From contig NZ_BJYX01000005.1 of assembly GCF_007991735.1 (NCBI RefSeq), positions 124,001 to 188,000 of the forward strand: a stretch of 64,000 nt of DNA. Direction: 5' to 3'. The notes beneath the pieces are model-generated. The model had not been told where the DNA came from and did no database searches. It was given only the letters and a program-made list of their open reading frames with translations. A program made the position numbers and the translations under genes. Within the stretch, counting starts at the first letter, position 1. The number at the start of each line of letters is the position of its first letter. This document shows positions 1 to 7,523 of the stretch, in pieces. The stretch is from Terrabacter aerolatus. GTDB lineage: Bacteria > Actinomycetota > Actinomycetes > Actinomycetales > Dermatophilaceae.

Positions 1-2379
1 GGCGTAGCCCGGCGAGCTCCACCGCGCGACCCAGCCGCCGTCGCGGTACTGCTGCACGAAGCCGTCGGCGATCTCGGCCGCCACCTCCGGGTAGAGCAGG
101 CTGTAGGCCGGCCACACGGTGCGGTAGGTGTCCCAGAAGCCGTTGTTGACGTAGATCTTGCCGTCCTTGACCGCGGCGTTGGTCGTCGTCGCGGTGGGCG
201 AACCGGCCTTGCCCGCCACAGGGCTCGCGTACTGGTAGTGCGGAGCCGTTGCCGTGCCGGTGTTCTCGAACTGGCTGTTGGGGTAGAGGTTGAGGCGGTA
301 GAGGTTCGAGTAGAGCGTCGTGCGCTCGGAGTCGTTGGCTCCCTTGACGCTGACGACGCCGAGACGGGCGTTCCAGGCGGCCTTGGCGGCCGCGCGCACG
401 GCGTCGAAGTCACGGCCCGCCAGCTCGAGGGCGTGGTTCTTCCTCGCCTGGTCGAGCGAGATGAACGACGTCGAGAGCTTGAGCGTGACCTGCTTGTCGG
501 CGCTCGTGTCGAAGGTCGCGTAGCGGGTGCCGGCGTGACCGTTCGGTGCGGTGCCGACCGCGGTGGCGGGTCGGTCGAAGGTGCCGTAGACGAACATCCG
601 GCTGCGGCCGGCGGACAGGCCGCTGCCGTTGTCGACCCAACCGGTCATGGTGCCGGTGGCCGGGTCGACGGTGAAGGTCCCGTTGTCGTCGATGGTGTCG
701 ACGACGAGGTGACCCTTGCTCGCGGACGCCGGAAAGGTGAAGCGGTAGACACCGCCGTGGTCGGCCGGTGCCGTCTCGGCCGTGAGACCGCCGGCGAGGG
801 AGACCTTGTAGTAGTCGGGGTGAGCCACCTCGGTCGCGTGGTCGAAGGCGAGCCCACGACCGGACGCGCTGCCCGTCGGGGTGCCCGTCGCGACGGACGG
901 CATCACCGACATCTGGTTGCGGTCACCCATCCAGGGGCTCGGCTCGTGGGAGATCGCGAGCCCTTGCAGCACCGGGAGGTTCGCTGCGTTGTTGGCGGAC
1001 TGGTAGTAGTACTCCCACGACTGCGAGTTGGCGTTCGTCACCGGCGTGAAGAACGTGAAGCCGTTGGGCAGCGCACTGATCGGGAGGTTGTTGCCGCGCG
1101 AGAAGCTGCCCGAGGCGTTGGTGCCGCGCCGCACGTCGACGTAGTTCGTCAGGTCCGCGCCGTCGACGGCCGCCGGACTCGCCTGCACCGAGACGTCGTC
1201 GATCCAGCCGCCGAACCGGGTGTCCTTCGTGGCCCCACCGGTGTTGTCGTAGCCGACGAGGACGCGGTCGATGGTCTTGCCCGCGGCGACCTTGCCGACG
1301 TCGACCGAGACGGCGTTCCACTGGTTGGCGTAGAGGATCTTGCCCTTGCCCTGGCCGCTCGGGCTCGCTGCGACGCCGTGCTGGTCGTCGGCGCCGAGGT
1401 CGGACAGGTAGGTGCCGTCCGTGAACCGGACGTCGAGAGCGGCATACGTCGAGGGGTACTTCAGGTCCCCGGCGACCATGTCGGGGAAGATCTTGTAGCT
1501 GAGGCGCGTCGTCGACGTGACCGGCAGGTCGACGTCGAAGAGCCGGTTCCACGCGTAGCCGCGACCGTCGGCCGTGTGGCCACCGGAGTAGCGCAGGGCC
1601 TTGACACCGGTCCAGCCGACGAGCGGCTTGATGTTGAAGCCGGAGATCGGGCCGGACCCGACGACCGTGCGCATCGGCGTCGCCGGGCCGGACCCGGTGC
1701 TGCCGTCCGAGAGGTCCCAGTCGGCGAGCTGGACGATGCCGCCGGAGTGGACGGCGGTCACGTTGAGCCGGTAGTACGCGTAGGTCGCCGGGGTCGTCAC
1801 GTCGAAGGTGCGCTTGGCGAAACGACCCGAGAAGTCGATGCCGGTCCGGCGGTCGAGGTCGGTCCACGTCGTGCCGTCGGTCGAGCCCTGCAGGGTGAAG
1901 TCCCTGGGGTCGCGCTCGGGTGAGTCGTTGGCCGACGTCAACGAGTAGCGCACGGCCTTGGCCGGGGTGCCGAGCTGGTAGCGCACCCATCCGCTCGAGG
2001 CGAAGGCGAGCCACTTGGTGTCGGGGTTGGCGTCGGCGAGGTTGGCCGCGACCTCGCCCGGGGTGTTCTCCGCGCTCGCCGTGACTCCGACGACCGAGCC
2101 GAGCAGGCTGCCGTCCGAGCTCGCGGTGCCCGAGACGTTCTGCTGGCGGGGCGCGCCGCCCGCGACCTCGACGGTCGAGAGCTGGGGCTGGGGCTGACCG
2201 GCCTCGAACGAGGTCGAGAAGTCACCCGCGCCGGCATCGGCTGCGGGCGCCGAGAGCGGCGCCGCGGCCGTGCTGCCGAGGGCTGTCGCGTGGGCGGGAC
2301 CGGCGACCGCGCCTGCGGTCGACGTGGCCAGGACTGCCAGGGCGATGACGCCTCTGTGGATCCCGGATCTCATGGACAT
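1..2379 (-). CDS. GH92 family alpha-mannosidase, secreted (partial, N-terminal part)
   Basis: The gene runs off the left edge; 793 codons of its N-terminal part are present. Residues 1-35 form a Sec signal peptide (basic start, Ala/Val/Leu core, ending near AHA), so the enzyme is exported. Residues about 85-210 look like an F5/8 type C (discoidin) carbohydrate-binding module (NLADANPDTKWLAF, then a Tyr/Trp-rich beta region). The GH92 part starts near residue 400 (YVDVRRGTNASG) and continues with LAISHEPSPWMGDRNQM and NGFWDTYRTVWPAY, all typical of this family. GH92 enzymes are calcium-dependent exo-mannosidases that trim alpha-mannosides from glycoproteins or mannans. The start ATG at 2379 follows GGAGG at 5-base spacing; ATG 2373 is an in-frame alternative. 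A LacI regulator is divergent and a mannose-6-phosphate isomerase follows it, which fits mannose release and use. The catalytic C-terminal half lies outside the window. Confidence 0.87.
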   Translation of the reverse strand, partial: MSMRSGIHRGVIALAVLATSTAGAVAGPAHATALGSTAAAPLSAPAADAGAGDFSTSFEAGQPQPQLSTVEVAGGAPRQQNVSGTASSDGSLLGSVVGVTASAENTPGEVAANLADANPDTKWLAFASSGWVRYQLGTPAKAVRYSLTSANDSPERDPRDFTLQGSTDGTTWTDLDRRTGIDFSGRFAKRTFDVTTPATYAYYRLNVTAVHSGGIVQLADWDLSDGSTGSGPATPMRTVVGSGPISGFNIKPLVGWTGVKALRYSGGHTADGRGYAWNRLFDVDLPVTSTTRLSYKIFPDMVAGDLKYPSTYAALDVRFTDGTYLSDLGADDQHGVAASPSGQGKGKILYANQWNAVSVDVGKVAAGKTIDRVLVGYDNTGGATKDTRFGGWIDDVSVQASPAAVDGADLTNYVDVRRGTNASGSFSRGNNLPISALPNGFTFFTPVTNANSQSWEYYYQSANNAANLPVLQGLAISHEPSPWMGDRNQMSVMPSVATGTPTGSASGRGLAFDHATEVAHPDYYKVSLAGGLTAETAPADHGGVYRFTFPASASKGHLVVDTIDDNGTFTVDPATGTMTGWVDNGSGLSAGRSRMFVYGTFDRPATAVGTAPNGHAGTRYATFDTSADKQVTLKLSTSFISLDQARKNHALELAGRDFDAVRAAAKAAWNARLGVVSVKGANDSERTTLYSNLYRLNLYPNSQFENTGTATAPHYQYASPVAGKAGSPTATTTNAAVKDGKIYVNNGFWDTYRTVWPAYSLLYPEVAAEIADGFVQQYRDGGWVARWSSPGYA

Positions 2380-2525
2380 GGGTGCCTCCGTGCTCGTCGT
2401 TGAGCCGTGCTGAAGTGAGCTGGTGCCGTGGGGTGAGCAGGTCGGTGCGAGCGACCCCCGAGCCGCGACCGACGTGGCGAGACTCGCCGCCGGGGACAAA
2501 CGGCGTCAACAGCCCGAACCGATCC

Positions 2526-2565
2526 TGTCCAGTCCGGACATCAGATCGGACAGAACGGGTCGTCC
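2526..2565. promoter_or_regulatory. Candidate LacI-family operator region
   Basis: This lies between the divergent mannosidase and LacI genes. The half-site CTGTCC/GGACAG recurs: CTGTCC at about 2526, an 8-bp palindrome GTCCGGAC at about 2533, and GGACAG near 2555, with a further GGACAG at about 2648. LacI-family operators are CG-centred palindromes, so the GTCCGGAC centre is a sensible candidate. The assignment is inference from position and symmetry only. Confidence 0.35.
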
Positions 2566-2608
2566 CGGTCGCTCTCGTGACCTCTCGCGTTGCACTCGCC
2601 AGCGCGCT

Positions 2609-2646
2609 GTGGTCAGACTGCGGGAATGACAGCGTTGTCTGACCAC
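2609..2646. repeat. Perfect 10-bp inverted repeat over the lacI-type gene start
   Basis: GTGGTCAGAC (2609-2618) and GTCTGACCAC (2637-2646) are exact inverted copies 18 bases apart. They bracket the ATG at 2626. The repeat could be an autoregulatory operator or, in RNA, a hairpin that occludes the start. If translation begins at ATG 2668 the repeat lies wholly in the leader. Confidence 0.6.
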
Positions 2647-3657
2647 CGGACAGCCGTGCGCCCGACCATGGCTGACGTCGCCGCCGAGGCCCACGTCTCG
2701 GTCAAGACCGTCTCGCGCGTGGTCAACCACGAGCCGGGCGTGCGCCCCGACACCGCGGAGCGCGTCCGAGCCGTCATCGAGCGCCTCGGCTTCCGCCGGC
2801 ACGACGGGGCCCGCCTCATGCGCCAGGGCCGCACCTTCACCATCGCCCTCGTCGTCGAGGACCTCGCCAACCCCTTCTACTCCCAGATCGGGGCGGCGGT
2901 CGAGCGCGAGGCCCGCATCCGGCAGCACCAGCTGATCACCGCGTCCGCCGAGGGGTCGCCGTCACGCGAGCGCGCCGTCATCGAGGCCCTGGTGGGCCGC
3001 CGCGTCGACGGCATCGTCGTCGTCCCCGCCGACGAGAGCGCCTCGTCCGACGCCGTCCTCGAGGCGAGCCACACCCCCATCGTCTACATGGACCGTCCGG
3101 TGCGCGGCACGCCCCGCGACACGGTGCTCAGCGACAACCAGGGCGGCATCCGGAGCGCGGTCGAGCACCTCGTCGCCCACGGTCACCGCAACATCGCCTT
3201 CTACGGCGACGACCCGGCGTTCTGGACGGCGCGGCAGCGCCGTGACGCGTTCGTCGCGACGCACGAGGGCCTCGGGCTCCCGAGCAGCCCCCGCGTCTCG
3301 ATGGGACCGCACACCGTCGGGTCCGTGCGGGAGACCCTGATCCCGTGGTCCGCCGGTCCGGAGCCGATCAGCGCGGTCATCACGGGCAACAACCGGATCA
3401 CCCTGGCCGTCCTGCTCGCCCTGCGCGAGCTGCGACTGCCCCTGTCGCTCGTCGGCTTCGACGACTTCGAGCTGGCCGCCCTCATCGACCCTCCCGTCAC
3501 CGTCGTGCACCAGGACCCGGCGGCCATGGGACAGAAGGCCGCCCAGCAGCTCTTCGCCCGCCTGCTCGGCGACGAGTCCCCGGCCCAGACCGTCGTCATG
3601 CCGACCCGGCTCATCGTCCGCGCCTCAGGCCTCCGGCGAGCTCCCCTGGGCCGTTGA
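2626..3657 (+). CDS. LacI family transcriptional regulator
   Basis: A 343-residue DNA-binding repressor of sugar use. The N-terminal HTH is canonical: TMADVAAEAHVSVKTVSRVV at residues about 14-34, followed by NHEPGVRPDTAERV and the hinge helix. The remainder is a periplasmic-binding-protein-like effector domain (IALVVEDLANPFYSQIG, VDGIVVVPA, VGFDDFELA, PTRLIVRASG). Length is normal for the family. The start is uncertain: ATG 2626 lies inside an inverted repeat and has only a weak ribosome site; ATG 2668 would begin directly at the HTH and may be the real start. The gene is divergent from the GH92 mannosidase and 80 bases upstream of the mannose-6-phosphate isomerase gene, so control of mannoside use is likely. 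The effector is unknown. Confidence 0.9.
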   Translation: MTALSDHRTAVRPTMADVAAEAHVSVKTVSRVVNHEPGVRPDTAERVRAVIERLGFRRHDGARLMRQGRTFTIALVVEDLANPFYSQIGAAVEREARIRQHQLITASAEGSPSRERAVIEALVGRRVDGIVVVPADESASSDAVLEASHTPIVYMDRPVRGTPRDTVLSDNQGGIRSAVEHLVAHGHRNIAFYGDDPAFWTARQRRDAFVATHEGLGLPSSPRVSMGPHTVGSVRETLIPWSAGPEPISAVITGNNRITLAVLLALRELRLPLSLVGFDDFELAALIDPPVTVVHQDPAAMGQKAAQQLFARLLGDESPAQTVVMPTRLIVRASGLRRAPLGR

Positions 3658-3737
3658 CGTCACCCCCGACCGCTTGCCCCTCCCCCAGCACCCCGAGCGC
3701 CGCACCTCTCCCGCACCCACCCAAGGAGCTCCCGCCC

Positions 3738-4799
3738 GTGTCAGAGACGACCGTGCCCGACGAGACCAGCCACGCCGCCCGTGTCATGAGCCGCCTGCCG
3801 CTCAACACCCCGCACCGCTTCTACCGCGGGGGCGAGCGCATCCTCGCCTTCCGCGGGCTGGAGGTTCCGCCGGACTTCGACGGGCACCGCCCGGAGGACT
3901 GGCTCGCGTCGACCACCCGGCTCTTCGCCGAGGGCGGCGACGGCGTCACCGTCCTCGACGACGGCACGCGGCTGCCCGATGCCCTCGCCGCCGACCCGGA
4001 GCACTGGCTCGGCGCCGCGCACCTCGCTGCCCACGGTGTCGAGCCGGGCCTGCTGACCAAGCTGCTCGACGCGGGCGAACGCCTGCCCGTGCACTCTCAC
4101 CCCGACCGCACCTTCGCGGCCGCCCACCTCGACTGCGCGCACGGCAAGACCGAGGCGTGGATCGTGCTCGATGCCGCACCCGGCGCGTGCGTCTGGCTCG
4201 GCTTCCGCGACGAGCTGCCGGCCGACGAGCTCGCAGATCTGGTGGAGGCCCAGGACCATCGGCTCCTCACGGCCCTCAACCGGATCGAGGTCTCCGCGGG
4301 CGACGCCCTGCTCGTGCCCGGCGGACAGCCCCACGCCATCGGTGAGGGCGTCTTCGTGCTCGAGCTGCAGGAGCCGACCGACCTGTCGGTCATGCTCGAG
4401 CACCGACGGTTCGGCCTCGAGCAGGCGCACGCCTTCCTCGGCCTGGACATCCCCCGTGCGCTCGAGAGCGTCGACCGTGGCCCCCTGACCGCCGAGGGAC
4501 TGACGGCCCTGCGCCGGCGGTGGACCGACGTCGGCGGCACCGGACACGCGCTGCCCGAGGATGCTGCGGAGTTCTTCCGCGCCGAGGTGCTGCGGGCGAG
4601 GCCCGACGCGCCCGCCACCGGTGCGGCGGCCTTCGCCGTCGCCGTCGTCGTCGAGGGCCACGGCACGTTGACGACGGGAACGGGCCCGCCCCGCACCACC
4701 GAGGTGGGGCGGGGCGACGTCCTGCTCGTGCCCCACGGCGCCGGCGACGTGCGCCTCGAGGGCGAGCTCACCGTCATCCGCTGTATGCCGTCGGCCTGA
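3738..4799 (+). CDS. manA: Mannose-6-phosphate isomerase, class I-like
   Basis: A 353-residue cupin enzyme that interconverts mannose 6-phosphate and fructose 6-phosphate in the cytoplasm. The zinc-site segment LPVHSHPDRTFAAAHLDCAHGKTEAWIVLD (residues about 118-147 here) contains the expected HSHPD and KTE..W residues. The second cupin face, LVPGGQPHAIGEGVFVLELQEPTD, follows. The start is GTG 3738, preceded by AAGGAG with 9-base spacing. The next in-frame ATG lies 17 codons further in and has no ribosome site. The gene probably shares a transcript with the LacI gene 80 bases upstream and would process mannose released by the GH92 enzyme. The C-terminal 100 residues are a variable cupin-like extension, so phosphosugar specificity could differ, but an isomerase role is well supported. 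Confidence 0.87.
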   Translation: MSETTVPDETSHAARVMSRLPLNTPHRFYRGGERILAFRGLEVPPDFDGHRPEDWLASTTRLFAEGGDGVTVLDDGTRLPDALAADPEHWLGAAHLAAHGVEPGLLTKLLDAGERLPVHSHPDRTFAAAHLDCAHGKTEAWIVLDAAPGACVWLGFRDELPADELADLVEAQDHRLLTALNRIEVSAGDALLVPGGQPHAIGEGVFVLELQEPTDLSVMLEHRRFGLEQAHAFLGLDIPRALESVDRGPLTAEGLTALRRRWTDVGGTGHALPEDAAEFFRAEVLRARPDAPATGAAAFAVAVVVEGHGTLTTGTGPPRTTEVGRGDVLLVPHGAGDVRLEGELTVIRCMPSA

Positions 4800-4827
4800 G
4801 CCGGCAGGCCCGCCGGGTCGCGCCGGG

Positions 4828-5685
4828 TCAGTCGGTCGTCCGGCGCACGAAGGCCCGGACGGCGAGCGGCGCCACGACGGCGGTGATGAGCACCGACCAG
4901 ATGAGGGTGGTCAGGACGGGGTGCTGGAGCGGCAGGGCCGCGTCGGCCGGCGCGGGCGGCACGTTGCCCCACAGCTCACGCATCGCCTGGACGAGCGAGC
5001 TGATCGGGTTCCACTCGGCCACGGTGCGCAGCCACGACACCATCCCCTCGGTCGGCGCGAAGGTGTTGGCCAGGAAGGTGACGGGGAAGATGGTCGTGAA
5101 CATCAGCCCGTTGACCGCCTCGGGTGACCGCATCGAGGACCCGACGAGCACACCGATCCAGATCATGGCGAAGCCGAAGAGCAGCAGCAGGCCGAACGCG
5201 AGCAGCGCCGGCCCTACGCCGCCCCGGATGCGCCATCCGATGGCGAGACCGGTCACCGACATGACGAAGATGCCGATGCTCGAGTGGATGAGGCTGTAGA
5301 TGCTGCGTCCGACGAGCACCGACGACCGGGCGATGGGCAGCGACCGGAACCGGTCGATGATGCCCTTGCCGAGATCCATGTTGAGGCCGATGGCGACGAT
5401 GAACGAGGAGAAGGCCATCGTCTGGGCCATGATGCCGGGCAGCAGCCACTCGCGGTAGGAGCCGCTGTCGGTCCGGATCGACCCGCCGAAGACGAACGCG
5501 AAGAGCAGGACGAACATCACGGGCTGGATGGTGACGTCGGTGAGCATCTCGGGCTGGCGCTTGATGTGCTTGAGGTTGCGCCAGACCATGGTCGCGATCT
5601 GTCGGGGGCGACCGGGCGGCTCGTAGTCGTGCGGGCCGGGCCGGGTGCTGACCCGGGCGGTGGTGGTGAGGGTGCGGTCGGTCAT
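4828..5685 (-). CDS. ABC-2 type transporter permease (DrrB-like)
   Basis: A 285-residue membrane subunit of an export-type ABC transporter. About six membrane segments follow a cytoplasmic start (MVWRNLKHIKRQPEMLTDVTI at residues about 34-53), including PVMFVLLFAFVFGGSI and LLAFGLLLLFGFAMIWIG. The ABC-2 signature region reads NGLMFTTIFPVTFLANTFAP, and WNPISSLVQAMRELW is near the C-terminus, as in daunorubicin-resistance DrrB proteins. The start ATG 5685 overlaps the stop of the upstream ATPase gene (ATGA) and has GAGGAG 5 bases upstream, so the two subunits are translationally coupled. The substrate is unknown; family members export drugs, lipids or secondary metabolites. The stop is 29 bases from that of the convergent manA gene. 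Confidence 0.9.
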   Translation of the reverse strand: MTDRTLTTTARVSTRPGPHDYEPPGRPRQIATMVWRNLKHIKRQPEMLTDVTIQPVMFVLLFAFVFGGSIRTDSGSYREWLLPGIMAQTMAFSSFIVAIGLNMDLGKGIIDRFRSLPIARSSVLVGRSIYSLIHSSIGIFVMSVTGLAIGWRIRGGVGPALLAFGLLLLFGFAMIWIGVLVGSSMRSPEAVNGLMFTTIFPVTFLANTFAPTEGMVSWLRTVAEWNPISSLVQAMRELWGNVPPAPADAALPLQHPVLTTLIWSVLITAVVAPLAVRAFVRRTTD

Positions 5686-6779
5686 CGGGACTCCTCGGCG
5701 GTGGAGCTGGTGTCGGCGGGGTCGCGGGTGTCGCGGGTGTCGCGGGTGTCGCGGGTGTCGCGGGTGTCGCCGGTGTCGCCGGGGTCCCCGGACGCGGTGT
5801 CCGACTCGGCGCGATGCCCGGTGAGGCTGAGGAAGACGTCGTCGAGGCTGGGTCGTTGCAGGCCGAGGTCGTCGAGGACGATCTCGCTGCGCTCGAAGAC
5901 CGCCGCGACGCGGGTCATGTCGTGCAGCCCCTCGGCCGGGGCGGTGAGTCGCCGGGCCGCGACGTCGACGTGGACCCCCTCGACGTGGGCCGAGAGCAGG
6001 GCGCGAGCCGCCTCGACCTGGTCGGCGTGCGAGACCGTGAGGACGATCGCTGCCTGGCCGGACTGGTCCTTGAGCTCGAGCGGCGTGCCCTCGGCGATGA
6101 TCCGGCCGTGGTCGATGACGACGATCCGGTCCGCGAGCTGGTCGGCCTCCTCGAGGTACTGGGTCGTCAGCAGCAGGGTGGTGCCGTCGCGGACGAGCCC
6201 GCGCAGGACGTCCCACAGCTCCACGCGGCTGCGCGGGTCGAGGCCCGTTGTCGGCTCGTCGAGGAAGAGGACCGGCGGGGTCGCGATGAGGCTGACGGCC
6301 AGGTCGAGGCGGCGGCGCATGCCCCCGCTGTAGTCCTTGACGACCTTGTGGCCCGCGTCGGTGAGCGAGAAGCGCTCGAGCAGCTCGTCGGAGAGGCGGC
6401 GCACCTCGCCCTTGGGCAGCCCGTAGAGCGAGCCCATGAGCCGGAGGTTCTCCCGACCGGTCAGCAGCTCGTCGACCGTGGCGGCCTGGCCGGTGAGCCC
6501 CATGCTGCGGCGCACGAGCTCGGGCTCGCGGGCGACGTCGTGCCCGGCGACGCGGGCGGACCCGCTCGTCGGACGGCTCAGGGTCGTCATCATGCGGACG
6601 GTGGTGGTCTTGCCGGCGCCGTTGGGCCCGAGCAGACCGAGAACCGTGCCCTGCGGCACGGAGAAGCTGACGTCGTCGACGGCGGTCGTGTCGCCGAAGC
6701 GTTTGACGAGGTGCTCGGCCTCGATGGCCGGTCCCGTGAACCGGTCGCGCACGACGCGCGCGTCGGTGGTGATGGTCAT
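5682..6779 (-). CDS. ABC transporter ATP-binding protein (DrrA-like)
   Basis: A 365-residue ATPase partner of the overlapping permease. Walker A is GPNGAGKTTT, the signature is YSGGMRRRLDLA, Walker B is VLFLDEPTTGLDP, and the switch region is LLTTQYLEEADQLADR. The C-terminal regulatory domain of DrrA-type ATPases follows (PSLDDVFLSLTGH). The start ATG 6779 has GGGGAG 8 bases upstream. The last 40 residues are unusual: seven tandem three-residue units of the GDT/RDT type, encoded by a 9-bp tandem DNA repeat just before the overlap with the permease gene. Such a tail is not part of the family fold and its length may vary between strains. The divergent neighbour is a ClgR-like regulator, which could control the exporter. 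Confidence 0.92.
   Translation of the reverse strand: MTITTDARVVRDRFTGPAIEAEHLVKRFGDTTAVDDVSFSVPQGTVLGLLGPNGAGKTTTVRMMTTLSRPTSGSARVAGHDVAREPELVRRSMGLTGQAATVDELLTGRENLRLMGSLYGLPKGEVRRLSDELLERFSLTDAGHKVVKDYSGGMRRRLDLAVSLIATPPVLFLDEPTTGLDPRSRVELWDVLRGLVRDGTTLLLTTQYLEEADQLADRIVVIDHGRIIAEGTPLELKDQSGQAAIVLTVSHADQVEAARALLSAHVEGVHVDVAARRLTAPAEGLHDMTRVAAVFERSEIVLDDLGLQRPSLDDVFLSLTGHRAESDTASGDPGDTGDTRDTRDTRDTRDTRDPADTSSTAEESR
5721..5783 (-). repeat. 9-bp tandem repeat (7 units) in the ATPase gene tail
   Basis: The + strand reads GTCGCGGGT five times in succession (5721-5765), then GTCGCCGGT and GTCGCCGGG. On the coding (-) strand each unit encodes Arg-Asp-Thr or Gly-Asp-Thr/Pro. The unit is a multiple of three, so copy-number change keeps the reading frame. 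Confidence 0.9.
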
Positions 6780-6824
6780 GTGAAGGCTCCCCGGTGGTGC
6801 GTCGGCGACACGTGGGTCATTCGT

Positions 6825-6873
6825 GGGTGTGAGGGTGTGAGGGGTGTGAGGGTGCGAGGGTGTGGGCGTGAGG
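6825..6873. repeat. Low-complexity GGGTGTGAG-like repeats upstream of the exporter
   Basis: This part of the 6780-7075 intergenic region has several imperfect copies of GGTGTGAGG/GGGTGCGAGG. It lies in the leader or promoter of the ABC exporter genes. No promoter could be assigned. Confidence 0.5.
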
Positions 6874-6902
6874 TGCTGCGTGCGACGACCGTAGACGTCG
6901 TC

Positions 6903-6917
6903 ACCGACAGCGTCGGT
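6903..6917. promoter_or_regulatory. AGC-centred dyad, candidate ClgR-like operator (site B)
   Basis: ACCGAC-AGC-GTCGGT is a perfect 6-bp dyad around AGC. Together with its flanks it matches 16 of 21 positions at the clpP promoter (site A, 13041-13055). It sits between the divergent exporter genes and the XRE/ClgR-like gene. Actinobacterial ClgR boxes have CGC/GCG arms, so the match to the known box is only partial. Confidence 0.45.
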
Positions 6918-6987
6918 CACGAAGTGAACGCCGTCAACATTTTTCTCCTCAACCACCCGCGTCCCGACGGGATCGGCCGGATTTCGC

Positions 6988-7013
6988 CCACGGCATACGC
7001 CGTCGGTGGGCTG
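6988..7013. promoter_or_regulatory. Hairpin upstream of the ClgR-like gene
   Basis: ACGGC-ATAC-GCCGT forms a perfect 5-bp stem with a 4-base loop, flanked by GCCCAC and GTGGGC that extend the stem imperfectly. It lies 63 bases before the ATG at 7076. It also contains one copy of the window-wide GGCATAC motif. Confidence 0.4.
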
Positions 7014-7075
7014 ACCGGGCACGATCCGGACGCTCCCGTGCGACGCTGGAGGCACCACCCAGATCGGAGACGGCC

Positions 7076-7483
7076 ATGACCCAGATCGCCCCGCGTCCGC
7101 GCCCCGGCGTCCGCACCCCGCTGCTGCGTGAGGTCTACGGGCGGCTGCTCCGCGGCCTGCGCACCCGGCAGGCCCGCACCCTCGCCGAGGTCGCCGCCCG
7201 GGCCGGCATCTCGGTCGCCTACCTCTCCGAGGTCGAGCGCGGCCTCAAGGAACCGTCGTCCGAGGTGCTCGAGGCGGTCTGCGTCGCCCTCGGGTCGAGC
7301 ATCACCGGGCTCGTCGGCGCGGCCCACCGGGAGCTGCGCGACCTGACGACCGACGGCGCCACCGGCGGTCGCGTCCTCGACCTCACCTCGCGGGTCGGCA
7401 CGAGCATCGCCTCCCCCGCGGCGGCGCCCGCCCCGACCGGCACGCTCTCCGACGCGGCCGGGTCGGTGCTGCTCGTCGCCTGA
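7076..7483 (+). CDS. XRE family regulator, ClgR-like
   Basis: A 135-residue HTH_3/XRE DNA-binding protein. The region [52 protein letters not shown] (residues about 18-77) follows the layout of ClgR, the actinobacterial activator of clpP and clpC genes, whose core reads YLSEIERGxKExSSELL. The C-terminal half is low-complexity and ends in LLVA; in known ClgR proteins the C-terminus makes the protein a ClpP substrate. The start ATG 7076 has GGAG 6 bases upstream. A clpP pair lies 5 kb downstream with a related dyad in its promoter, so control of that pair is plausible. The gene's last codons and stop lie in a long terminator-type hairpin. It could instead be a ClgR paralogue with another target, such as the divergent exporter. 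Confidence 0.8.
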   Translation: MTQIAPRPRPGVRTPLLREVYGRLLRGLRTRQARTLAEVAARAGISVAYLSEVERGLKEPSSEVLEAVCVALGSSITGLVGAAHRELRDLTTDGATGGRVLDLTSRVGTSIASPAAAPAPTGTLSDAAGSVLLVA

Positions 7484-7500
7484 GCAGCACCGACCCGGCC
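7456..7500. terminator. Bidirectional terminator-type hairpin, 19-bp perfect stem
   Basis: GGCCGGGTCGGTGCTGCTC (7456-7474) and GAGCAGCACCGACCCGGCC (7482-7500) are exact inverted copies with a 7-base loop. The stem contains the last six codons and the stop codon of the ClgR-like gene and lies 23 bases from the stop of the convergent lysozyme gene. There is no T tract, which is common for actinobacterial terminators. Confidence 0.8.
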
Positions 7501-7523
7501 GGGACCGGACGAGCGGTCCCACC

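Noticed and set aside
238-1923. A + strand open frame of about 560 codons opposite the GH92 gene
   Set aside because: It has Val/Arg/Gly-biased composition and no recognisable domain, while the opposite strand encodes a clear GH92 protein.
5716-5783. Short tandem repeats as a possible CRISPR array
   Set aside because: The units are contiguous 9-mers without spacers and lie in a coding frame. No cas gene is present.
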